Shown piece by piece: positions 51,028-58,380 of a DNA stretch of 64,000 nt. Below the pieces are notes generated by a model. The model was given only the letters and a program-made list of their open reading frames with translations. It made no database searches and was not told the origin of the DNA. The position numbers were made by a program, and so were the translations under genes. Positions within the stretch are counted from its first letter, which is position 1, and every line of letters begins with the position of its first letter. Location: positions 2,418,001 through 2,482,000 of the forward strand of contig NZ_LR746496.1 in assembly GCF_902729405.1 (NCBI RefSeq), given 5' to 3'. This DNA comes from Acididesulfobacillus acetoxydans. Its GTDB lineage: Bacteria; Bacillota; Desulfitobacteriia; Desulfitobacteriales; Desulfitobacteriaceae.

Positions 51028-52082
51028 TGGCGGTGGAGGAACTTTTACGTTTAGCCGGGGAGGCAAAGGCTTCGGACATACATCTCTCTGTGGAAAGTCC
51101 CCCGGTCTTTCGGGTGGATGGCGCTTTACTTCCCTTATCAGAGGACAAGCTGAGCCGGACAGATGTCGAGGAGTTCGCCGCTCGCTTGTTAAATCAGGTT
51201 CAAGCCGCGAAATTCGCCGAGTCGGGAGAGTTGGATTTCTCCTTCGGTTTGCCCGGGGTCGGCCGCTACAGGATGAATGCCTTCAGGCAGAGGGGCTCGG
51301 TGGGCATGGTTATTCGTCTCATCCCTTTTGAAAGTCCGGCGCCGGAAGCTTTGGGCCTGCCGCGGGTGGCGGTGGATCTGGCTAATCTGGGGAGAGGGCT
51401 GGTTTTGGTTACGGGGCCGACGGGGAGCGGCAAGTCGACGACTCTGGCCTCGCTAATCGACCGGATAAACCGAACCCGGGCTTGCCATATCGTCACGATC
51501 GAGGATCCGATTGAGTATTTGCATCGTCATCAGAAGAGCCTGGTCAACCAGAGGGAAGTGGGCAATGACACTCGATCCTTTGCCACTGCCCTACGGGCGG
51601 TCTTGAGACAAGACCCGGACGTCATTCTCGTGGGCGAAATGCGGGACTTAGAAACCATGAGTACCGCCATCACGGCGGCAGAAACCGGACATCTGGTTTT
51701 CAGCACCTTGCACACGAATGACTCAACCCAGGCGGTGGATCGTATGATCGATGTCTTTCCCCCCTATCAGCAGCAGCAGATTCGGGTCCAGTTGGCCGCG
51801 GTTCTGCAGGGAATTTTGGCCCAGCAACTCTTGCCCAGAGCCAATCGGCGCGGAAGGGTCGCAGCGATCGAAGTACTCTTGGCTACCCCCGCGGTGCGCA
51901 ATCTTATCCGGGAGGGAAAAACCCATCAGCTGGCGACTGTCTTGCAGACGGGCGGAAAACTGGGCATGCAGACCATGGATAAGGCCATCACCGATCTCCT
52001 GCGCCAAGGGATAATCACCCCCGAAACCGCCGCAGAGAGGATGGTAAATCCGGACGGCCTGCGCAATGCCCCCGGTTTTTGA
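51024..52082 (+). CDS. pilT: pilus retraction ATPase PilT
   Basis: 352 residues. SDIHLSVESPPVFRVDG at the N-terminus, Walker A GPTGSGKSTT (about 132-141), Asp box DPDVILVGEMRDLET, His box STLHTND, and the retraction-specific AVRNLIREGKTHQL near the C-terminus. It depolymerises pili, so twitching or DNA uptake is possible. Only PilT in the window. ATGA overlap with pilB. Confidence 0.95.
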   Translation: MMAVEELLRLAGEAKASDIHLSVESPPVFRVDGALLPLSEDKLSRTDVEEFAARLLNQVQAAKFAESGELDFSFGLPGVGRYRMNAFRQRGSVGMVIRLIPFESPAPEALGLPRVAVDLANLGRGLVLVTGPTGSGKSTTLASLIDRINRTRACHIVTIEDPIEYLHRHQKSLVNQREVGNDTRSFATALRAVLRQDPDVILVGEMRDLETMSTAITAAETGHLVFSTLHTNDSTQAVDRMIDVFPPYQQQQIRVQLAAVLQGILAQQLLPRANRRGRVAAIEVLLATPAVRNLIREGKTHQLATVLQTGGKLGMQTMDKAITDLLRQGIITPETAAERMVNPDGLRNAPGF

Positions 52083-52358
52083 TCACCTACTCGGCAATCA
52101 CACCTGTGAGGACGTGAGGGCTGACGGCCATATTAAGTCGGCCCCCAGCGTTGCTAAGCAAGTACAACCATGAAGGGCGGATCATGACGGGCAGTACCGA
52201 TATTGCTTTTGGAGCAGATCAGACGGTTTGGCTCCGGGCGGCTGTTGACGAAACGCAGTTTGGGAAGGGTTCCGGTTAGAGAAGATTCGGGAAAGAGACT
52301 CTTGTTTGAGGAGGTTCTTTTTTGAACCAGGTTCAGGTTTGAGAGGTCTTGGCAAGAC
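52083..52358. other. gap pilT / pilC in locus B
   Basis: No convincing gene. A 31-codon frame (52184-52279) starting MTGSTDIAFGADQTV has a weak GGGCGG site; too short to call. GGTTC/GAACC around TTTTTT (about 52314-52329) is a small hairpin. Confidence 0.4.
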
Positions 52359-53582
52359 TTGCGAAAGAATGGTGGGAAACGCTTGAAAAGGGCAAGTTGT
52401 GTTTGGAAGGCAGTGGATGCCTCGGGAGCCATGCACAGGGGAATTTGGGAAATTGCGGACCCTGCGCAGACACGCGCTCTTCTCTTCAAGTGCGGTTACT
52501 TTCCGGTGTCGATCCGCCGGCGCCGGCCGGTTTTCCCTCCGTTTCTGTTCAAAGATACGAAAAGCATGTGGAGCGGGTTCGTCGGGCGCCTTTCCGCCTT
52601 GTTGGCCGCGGGTATTCCTCTGCTGCAGGCGCTGGACATTGTCGTTTTACAAGAGGATGATCCGAGTGCCGAGACGCTCTGGCGGCAGCTGCGGGAGAAG
52701 GTTGCCTCCGGTAACGACTTGTCCGCAGCCCTGTCGGCTCTTGATTGCCGCCTGCCCCTCTATGCCCTGGCGATGTTGCGGGGGGGCGAACACTCGGGAG
52801 ATATCATCTCGGCATTAAAGAACCTAGCGGAGGAATTGGATCAGGAACGGAATTTTACGCGTAAAATTCAGGGCGCCTTGGGATATCCTTTGCTCCTCAG
52901 CGGGGCTGCTCTCGGCGTTTTATACGCGATGGGAATGTGGGTCCTGCCGGTGTACGAGCGACTGTTTCGCAGCTTGCAGGCGGACTTGCCTTGGCCGACC
53001 CGGGTCATTTTCCTCCTTGCCCGGCACCTTTCCGCTTTTTCCCTGGTCTCGGCTGCAGCGCCGCCGGTTTTATTGCTCTATTTCCGCCTTCGTTACGGTG
53101 AGGAGTGGTTAGGGCGCATACGGGGGTGGCTGGGCCGCCTGCCGCTTTTGAAAAAGGTTTATCGACTGAGGGAGCTGCTTCATTTTAGCCGGGTTATGGG
53201 AATGCTGCTGCAGGCGGGAGTGACTTTGGACAAAGCGCTTGACGTGGCCGAGGGGACGGCGGAAAGCGGTGCTATGAACCGTATGATCACGCACCTAAAA
53301 GAAGGGGTGCGCCAGGGGCGCACTCTGGTTCCGATTCTTCGGGCCGACGACTTGTTGCCGGTGGCGGCCCGCGAGATGTTGGGAGTGGGGGAAGAAGCGG
53401 GACAGTGGGACAAGATGTTTAACCACGTGGCGGACATGCTTGGGGCCGAATTAGAGGAACTTTTAGACCGGGCGGCCAAGCTCTTGGAACCCGCGCTGAT
53501 TTTAGTCCTGGCGGGTCTGATCGGTGTAATCGCTGCAGGGGTTCTTCTGCCGGTCTTTGATCTGGGCACGCATTTGCAGTGA
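52359..53582 (+). CDS. pilC: type IV pilus platform protein PilC (locus B)
   Basis: About 407 residues with two GspF domains: FVGRLSALLAAGIPLLQALD with LRGGEHSGDIISALKNL, and FSRVMGMLLQAGVTLDKALD with LGVGEEAGQWDKMFNHVADM. Membrane helices near 170-200, 220-245 and 375-400. The start is uncertain (TTG 52359 or 52383; no strong ribosome binding site). A 20-bp tandem array begins 4 bp after the stop. Confidence 0.9.
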   Translation: MRKNGGKRLKRASCVWKAVDASGAMHRGIWEIADPAQTRALLFKCGYFPVSIRRRRPVFPPFLFKDTKSMWSGFVGRLSALLAAGIPLLQALDIVVLQEDDPSAETLWRQLREKVASGNDLSAALSALDCRLPLYALAMLRGGEHSGDIISALKNLAEELDQERNFTRKIQGALGYPLLLSGAALGVLYAMGMWVLPVYERLFRSLQADLPWPTRVIFLLARHLSAFSLVSAAAPPVLLLYFRLRYGEEWLGRIRGWLGRLPLLKKVYRLRELLHFSRVMGMLLQAGVTLDKALDVAEGTAESGAMNRMITHLKEGVRQGRTLVPILRADDLLPVAAREMLGVGEEAGQWDKMFNHVADMLGAELEELLDRAAKLLEPALILVLAGLIGVIAAGVLLPVFDLGTHLQ

Positions 53583-53585
53583 AAG

Positions 53586-53661
53586 GCGGAGGTTTACGTC
53601 AGAGAGCAGAGGTTTACGTCATAACGCAGAGGTTTACGTCATAACGCAGAGGTTTACAGCC
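53586..53661 (+). repeat. 20-bp tandem repeat after pilC stop, 3.8 units
   Basis: Units at 53586, 53606, 53626 and 53646, of the type GCAGAGGTTTACGTCATAAC; units 2 and 3 are identical. Confidence 0.92.
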
Positions 53662-53698
53662 AAGCGTTTAAATTTTTTAAAGAAGAGAGGCGAGAACG

Positions 53699-54232
53699 AT
53701 GAATTTTCGGTTATCGGTGAGTTTGGGGTTAACGACGAGCGGAGGACGGTTTCGGGAAAGCGATGAGGCGGGTTTCACTTTGGTGGAACTGATGGCGGTA
53801 ATGATCATTATCGGGATTCTTGCGGCCATAGCGATTCCCAAGTTGACAGCCGGGGCCGACGCGGCCCGACGCAATGCTGATATAGCGACAGCTCATGAGC
53901 TGAAAAGCGCGCTGGACCGATTCCAGGTGGAAAACGGGGTCTATCCGACAACAGACGAACTCAGCGCTGACGACTCCGGCAAGGTGACAGTCAAGGGTAT
54001 GGCCGAGGGTTTTATTCCCAAGTACATTAACAGGCTGGATGCTTCCACGACCCAACAAAAGCCGGCCAACGCTGCCCATAAGGGGTTTGGGGTGGCCGAG
54101 TTGCCGGCCGGCGGGAGCGCGTATACCCCCAGCCGTCTGATCACGGTTTTTCTCACTGCGGACGGTTCGGCCGCGGAGGTCGCGGCTTACGATGTCACTT
54201 TGACGCACGTGCTCTGGACTTCCGCTCAATAA
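53699..54232 (+). CDS. type IV pilin, GspG-like (probable major pilin of locus B)
   Basis: 177 residues. Leader of about 24 residues, then AG/FTLVELMAVMIIIGILAA with Glu5, followed by AIPKLTAGADAARRNADIAT and a body with TAHELKSALDRFQVENGVYP, typical of GspG/pilin. AGAGAGGCG precedes the ATG. Encoded between pilC and pilD. Confidence 0.88.
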   Translation: MNFRLSVSLGLTTSGGRFRESDEAGFTLVELMAVMIIIGILAAIAIPKLTAGADAARRNADIATAHELKSALDRFQVENGVYPTTDELSADDSGKVTVKGMAEGFIPKYINRLDASTTQQKPANAAHKGFGVAELPAGGSAYTPSRLITVFLTADGSAAEVAAYDVTLTHVLWTSAQ

Positions 54233-54395
54233 TTCGGTCTCGGCGCGGGGAGCCAAACAGTCCGGAGGACCGTTGGGGTTTCTATGCACCGGCGGGACGA
54301 AGTTACCGGTCTGATCGGGTCCGGGCCGAGACTCTAAAAGGCGGTTACGGCCAAGATGGTATCCGAGTTCAAATTTGGAAGGGGATTTTGACTTC

Positions 54396-55154
54396 ATGCT
54401 TTTTGCCTGGTCTTTTGGCGTGATCGGGCTGCTCATCGGCAGTTTCTTGAACGTCGTCATTTATCGTTTGCCGAGGGGAGAATCCATCGCCGTTCCCGGT
54501 TCGCATTGTCCGGCCTGCGGCCATTTTTTGCGCCCTTGGGAATTAATTCCCCTGCTCAGCTTCGCGGGCCTGCGGGGCCGCTGCCGGCAGTGCGGGGCCA
54601 AGATTTCCCGGCGCTATCCTTTGGTGGAGTTGGGCATGGGGCTGCTCTTTTTTTATACGGCTTGGCGCGCTTCAGTTGTTTCCCTGAACTTGTTTTCTGA
54701 TCTGGCATTCCTGTCTTTACTGGTGGCCCTGAGTTTTATCGATCTTGATACCATGCGGCTGCCGGACAGCCTGGTTGTTCCCCTTTTTCTGCTGGGGCTG
54801 GTTCGGGCTTTATTCCTTCCGGTACAACCCGCTTTTGGCTACAGTGTCTTGGGCGCTGTGGCCGCCGGTGGGGGATTTTGGCTCATTGCCAGATTTTACC
54901 CGCGCGGGATGGGTTTCGGCGACGTGAAGTTGGCTGCGGCCTTGGGTGCTTATCTTGGCTTTCCCAAGGTCTTCCTGGCCGTTTTCTTGGCCAGCGTCGG
55001 GGGAAGCCTTTGGGGTGGGCTAATGTTGGCCTTAAGAAAAAAGAGCCTGAAGCAGCAAATTCCTTTTGGACCCTATTTGGCACTGGGAGCGATTTTGACA
55101 CTCTATTGGGGGTCTTTGTTTATGCAGCGCTATGTCAACGTGGTCGGCCACTGA
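54396..55154 (+). CDS. pilD: prepilin peptidase PilD (leader peptidase/N-methyltransferase)
   Basis: 252 residues. N-terminal domain with two cysteine pairs, CPACG and CRQCG (N-methylation domain), and aspartyl protease sites in FIDLDTMRLPD and GMGFGDVKL; about seven membrane helices. The only prepilin peptidase in the window, so it may process pilins of both loci. ATG 54396 has GGAAGGGG about 11 bp upstream; TTG 54375 is an alternative. Confidence 0.93.
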   Translation: MLFAWSFGVIGLLIGSFLNVVIYRLPRGESIAVPGSHCPACGHFLRPWELIPLLSFAGLRGRCRQCGAKISRRYPLVELGMGLLFFYTAWRASVVSLNLFSDLAFLSLLVALSFIDLDTMRLPDSLVVPLFLLGLVRALFLPVQPAFGYSVLGAVAAGGGFWLIARFYPRGMGFGDVKLAAALGAYLGFPKVFLAVFLASVGGSLWGGLMLALRKKSLKQQIPFGPYLALGAILTLYWGSLFMQRYVNVVGH

Positions 55155-55170
55155 GGAAGGGGGAGGCGGT

Positions 55171-56556
55171 GTGTCCGGGAAAGTTTTTATCGAGTTGACC
55201 GATGGGGAGATCCGTTTTCTCTGGGTGGACCGAGGTCCACTCCTGGGCAAGCTGAGGCGGGTTGCTCTTGAGCGGCTGCCTTTACCGGCCGGCATCATGC
55301 GCCAAGGGCTCTTGTTGGAAGCGGAACGTCTGACCGCCATCCTCAAAGCTTATCGCCGAGAGCGGGGGGTTATTCCCCCCGCTTTCCTCCTCCTTCCTTG
55401 GCAGCAAGGATTTGCGCGGGGATTCAGGTTACCATGGTTTTCGGCTGGGCAGAGAAGGCAAGCTCTTAATTACTTCATCGAGGAAGAAACGCCTATCTCT
55501 GGGGAAGAAGTGCTCAATGATTTTTCAGTTGTCGAAGAGAAGAGGGGAAAGTTCCTGGAAGTGTTGGCCGCGGCCGTACGCAAGAGCGTTTTGACGGATT
55601 TCGTGCGCTCTTTTGCCGAAGCAGGCTTTCGGGTGGAAAGGGTCGATCTGGCGGTCACCGCGCTGAGTTGCGTGCTTCCGCTTGAGTCCGGGCAAAATGT
55701 TCTCTATCTTAAGGAAGATGAAGACCAGTTGGAGATGGCTCTCTTTAGGGGGACCCGTCTCGAAGTTGTGCGCACCTTCGGCAAGGCTGGCGCGGACGCG
55801 GATGAAATCGAAGTCTGGCGGGAATTGAAGCGGACTTTGTTTTATTATGCCGCCCAGGATCCGGATTTCTCGTTACAACGTGTTTGTACACCTGATCCAG
55901 CGACAGCGGGGGAGACGGGAGAACGGATGCGGCAGAGTCTGGGTTATGCGGTGGATGTCTGCCCTGCTGTTGCTCTCCCTCGGGATTTTGAGAAATTCCG
56001 CGGGGTGTTAAAGGAAGTTCCGGCGGCCTATGCGGCAAGTGCTGCTTACCGGACAGGACAAGGGCTCAACTTATGGCGGCAGGAGGAAGAACAAAGAAAA
56101 GTCAGGCGGCGGATCGCTTGGGGGATCGGGGCGGTGGTCATTCTATTGGCCGGTGTCTTCGCGTTCTGGTGGCCCGTGCAGGCGCGCTCAAACCGCCTGG
56201 AAGAAGAACTCGCCGTGTTGAGGCCGCAAGGTTACCGGGCTGAGAAGAGCATACGCCAAGAGGAGATATTGGCCGAAAGTTGGGACAAACTGCACCGGCA
56301 GCCGTTGGTGTTGGCTGACAGCCTGAGGGTTATGACCGACTGGCAGGGCTCGGGCCTGACTTTGACGGAAATTGAGTATAAAGAGGGCAAAATTAATCTT
56401 AAGGGTAAGGCGGAGAAAGGAGCTCAGGTGGAAAAGCTGATGCAAAAGATGCAAAGCCAAGGATGGGTGAGTCCGGTTCTTGCCGCTTACCGCGTGTCCG
56501 GAGACGCCATTAGTTTCACTGTCGGGGCGAGCAGACCGCAGGCCGGGAAACCCTGA
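55171..56556 (+). CDS. PilM-PilN fusion protein (GspL-like architecture)
   Basis: 461 residues. Residues about 1-315 are PilM-like (KVFIELTDGEIRFLWVD, ALNYFIEEETPISGEEVL, LEVLAAAVRKSVLTDFV, VERVDLAVTALS). One transmembrane helix (about 323-341, GAVVILLAGVFAFWW) follows, then a coiled coil and a PilN-like domain (SLRVMTDWQGSGLTLTEIEY). Locus A encodes the same two parts as separate genes. GTG 55171 has GGGGGAGG just upstream. Confidence 0.82.
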   Translation: MSGKVFIELTDGEIRFLWVDRGPLLGKLRRVALERLPLPAGIMRQGLLLEAERLTAILKAYRRERGVIPPAFLLLPWQQGFARGFRLPWFSAGQRRQALNYFIEEETPISGEEVLNDFSVVEEKRGKFLEVLAAAVRKSVLTDFVRSFAEAGFRVERVDLAVTALSCVLPLESGQNVLYLKEDEDQLEMALFRGTRLEVVRTFGKAGADADEIEVWRELKRTLFYYAAQDPDFSLQRVCTPDPATAGETGERMRQSLGYAVDVCPAVALPRDFEKFRGVLKEVPAAYAASAAYRTGQGLNLWRQEEEQRKVRRRIAWGIGAVVILLAGVFAFWWPVQARSNRLEEELAVLRPQGYRAEKSIRQEEILAESWDKLHRQPLVLADSLRVMTDWQGSGLTLTEIEYKEGKINLKGKAEKGAQVEKLMQKMQSQGWVSPVLAAYRVSGDAISFTVGASRPQAGKP

Positions 56557-56612
56557 AGTCTCGGGGAGCGGAGGGAGGCAGGGAGGCTTTGCGTAAGCAC
56601 ACCCAGAGCCTT

Positions 56613-56681
56613 AACCAAAAGGCTTAGCCGCATGCCTCTGGCTTTAGGCGCTTTAGCCGGCTTAAGCCATGGGGAGATTCA
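56613..56681 (-). repeat. dispersed palindromic repeat, copy 4 (69 bp, more diverged)
   Basis: Minus orientation: ends GAATCTCCCC(ATGG) and GGCTAAGCC...TTGGTT. The central hairpin is longer and altered. It lies inside pilus locus B between the PilM-PilN fusion and the PilO-like gene, where its hairpin could affect operon expression. Confidence 0.85.
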
Positions 56682-56749
56682 GACAAGTAATTGATGGAAT
56701 CCCAGCACGCCGGGTAACCGCAAATGTAAAGAAAGGGGAAGTTAAGAAA

Positions 56750-57358
56750 TTGGCTCATACGGGTTTAAGTTCGAGAGTTGCAGGGCTGCTGCTGCACCCG
56801 TCTTCCGCCCGGGGCAGGCAAATTCTCTTCCGGCTGAGGAGGGCAGCGGCGCGGAACCATACGGCATGGTTAACCGGCGTGAGTATTTTCCTGCTCTGCG
56901 CCTTGTTCTGTTATATCCTTTGCCTGTGGCCGGCCTGGAGCAGGTTAAATGACCTGGGCGCGGAAAAGGAACACTGGCTGGCGGTGTTGTCTCGGTTTAA
57001 CAGCAGCGGAACCGGAACCGGAACCGGGACTGGAACTGGAACTGGAACCAAGGTTCCCACCCTGGCGGAGCTGCCCGATTTGGTTGAATCCTGCAGGCAG
57101 GCTTTTCTGACAGCGGGAGTGCAGGTGAAGTCGCTCAGTGTGGAGCGTTTCGGGGAAACAGCAGCGAGCGCTTCCCAGAAGGCGGCTCTCTTGGACTACG
57201 CCTTGCTGCGTCTGCAGTGGGCGGGCTCGTGGCCGGCTATCGAAAGCGCCTTGTCAAGGCTGGAGCGCGAGCAGAGCTTGGGTATCGGGGTTCAGGAGGT
57301 GCACCTAAGACAAGGCGGCGGAGAAGGGCTCTTGCAGATCTACTTTCGCCATACGTGA
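56750..57358 (+). CDS. PilO-like pilus assembly protein (locus B)
   Basis: About 202 residues. One transmembrane helix (about 41-62, WLTGVSIFLLCALFCYILCL), a linker of seven Gly-Thr pairs, and a C-terminal domain (LLDYALLRLQWAGSWPAIES) with PilO-like character. TTG 56750 (AAAGGGG about 10 bp upstream) is preferred over ATG 56669, which lies inside the dispersed repeat. Overall similarity to PilO is weak; assigned by position and layout. Confidence 0.65.
   Translation: MAHTGLSSRVAGLLLHPSSARGRQILFRLRRAAARNHTAWLTGVSIFLLCALFCYILCLWPAWSRLNDLGAEKEHWLAVLSRFNSSGTGTGTGTGTGTGTKVPTLAELPDLVESCRQAFLTAGVQVKSLSVERFGETAASASQKAALLDYALLRLQWAGSWPAIESALSRLEREQSLGIGVQEVHLRQGGGEGLLQIYFRHT
57008..57049 (+). repeat. 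6-bp microsatellite (GGAACC/T)7 inside the PilO-like gene
   Basis: Seven hexamers, mostly GGAACC or GGAACT, encode (GT)7. Unit gain or loss keeps the frame and only changes linker length. Confidence 0.92.
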
Positions 57359-57373
57359 GGAATCTCCCGCCCG

Positions 57374-57508
57374 CCAGAGGATTAATCACCGGGGAACCGT
57401 TCCCCAGAGGCTTGTTCCCCAAGGGATCGTTCGCCAGGGGATTGTTCACTGGGGGATCGTTGACCTGAGGATCCTGCACGGGTGATCCCCTACCGAGGAA
57501 TCATGCAC
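57374..57508 (+). repeat. 15-bp tandem repeat after the PilO-like gene, 9 units
   Basis: Nine consecutive 15-bp units of the type CCAGGGGATTGTTCA, each diverged. The period is exact over 135 bp. It begins 16 bp after the stop codon. Confidence 0.85.
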
Positions 57509-57583
57509 CCGCAGGGGAAATTTGATGGAGTATGAGCACCGGACATCCCGTTTCTGCCATAAACTGGTGCAGGAGGGGTGAGA

Positions 57584-58237
57584 ATGGGAGCGAGAAGGTA
57601 TGTCATTCAGCCGGGAGATACTTTTCATCTCTTGGCTCAGCGCTGGGGCGGAACCTGTGACGATTGGATGCGGGCTAATCCCCTGCTCAACCCGCAGAGC
57701 TTGCAGATAGGTCAAACAGTTGTGCTCCCGCCGTTGGGGGCGGCTCCTGAGCAATATGCTCAGGTGTCGGCCGGCGAAGGGCGTGAGTTCGCCGGCGGGC
57801 ACATGGATGAGATGGAAATGGAGTTGGCGGGGGTTCAATTTAAGTTGAGACGGGTGGGGGAGAGCCGGATTCCCCACGAAATTCATATGATCCTGCCGAG
57901 AGCGGAAATTCACAAAGTTCAGCCTCAAGGGGAAAACGGCCCGACGGAAGTACAGATCATGCTGAGCAATGTCAACATCGTTCACTCGCCCCGCCTGCAG
58001 AGCGGAACAGGGGATCTGGCCGAGAGCGGCCGGCCGGCGGCGCGCTCATTTCCGGAACGCGGCCCGGCAAGAAGCCCCGGGGCAAGTCCCGGAAGGCCCG
58101 CGGGAGGACCGGGGGCAGGGGCAGGCGTGCCCGGAGAGAGTATGGGTGGAGGATTCGGGGCCAGTCGGGTGGGAAGCACGGGAGGAGGCCCCGGACAGAA
58201 TCAAATGTGGGGCTATCAGTCCGGCCAGATGCCATAA
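57584..58237 (+). CDS. LysM domain protein at the end of pilus locus B
   Basis: 217 residues. LysM domain at about 5-50 (YVIQPGDTFHLLAQRWGGTC, NPQSLQIGQTVVLPP). A middle domain (about 70-140) is unrecognised. The C-terminal 75 residues are Gly/Pro/Ala/Ser-rich and probably disordered. No signal peptide is evident, so it may be cytoplasmic or exported otherwise. AGGAGGGG precedes ATG 57584. It could link the pilus machine to peptidoglycan, like a PilP/FimV substitute; inference. Confidence 0.75.
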   Translation: MGARRYVIQPGDTFHLLAQRWGGTCDDWMRANPLLNPQSLQIGQTVVLPPLGAAPEQYAQVSAGEGREFAGGHMDEMEMELAGVQFKLRRVGESRIPHEIHMILPRAEIHKVQPQGENGPTEVQIMLSNVNIVHSPRLQSGTGDLAESGRPAARSFPERGPARSPGASPGRPAGGPGAGAGVPGESMGGGFGASRVGSTGGGPGQNQMWGYQSGQMP

Positions 58238-58268
58238 GAGATTCTCCTGCTCGCCTTCTGCGGACGCC

Positions 58269-58297
58269 TTGTCCGCCAGCGGCCTCCGGGGTATAAT
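58269..58297 (+). promoter_or_regulatory. sigma-A promoter of aroEK-aroD
   Basis: TTGTCC (58269-58274), 17-bp spacer, TATAAT (58292-58297), about 85 bp before the gene start. Confidence 0.82.
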
Positions 58298-58380
58298 GGA
58301 ACAAAATCTCGGCGCCGCCGGTTAAGGGACGTTTCAGCGGCCGGAGGCCAGGGGAAGGCGTGTCTGGGGGAGCGTGTCTG

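Noticed and set aside
53586-53661. CRISPR-like direct repeats
   Set aside because: The 20-bp units are contiguous with no spacers, and no cas genes are present; it is a simple tandem array.
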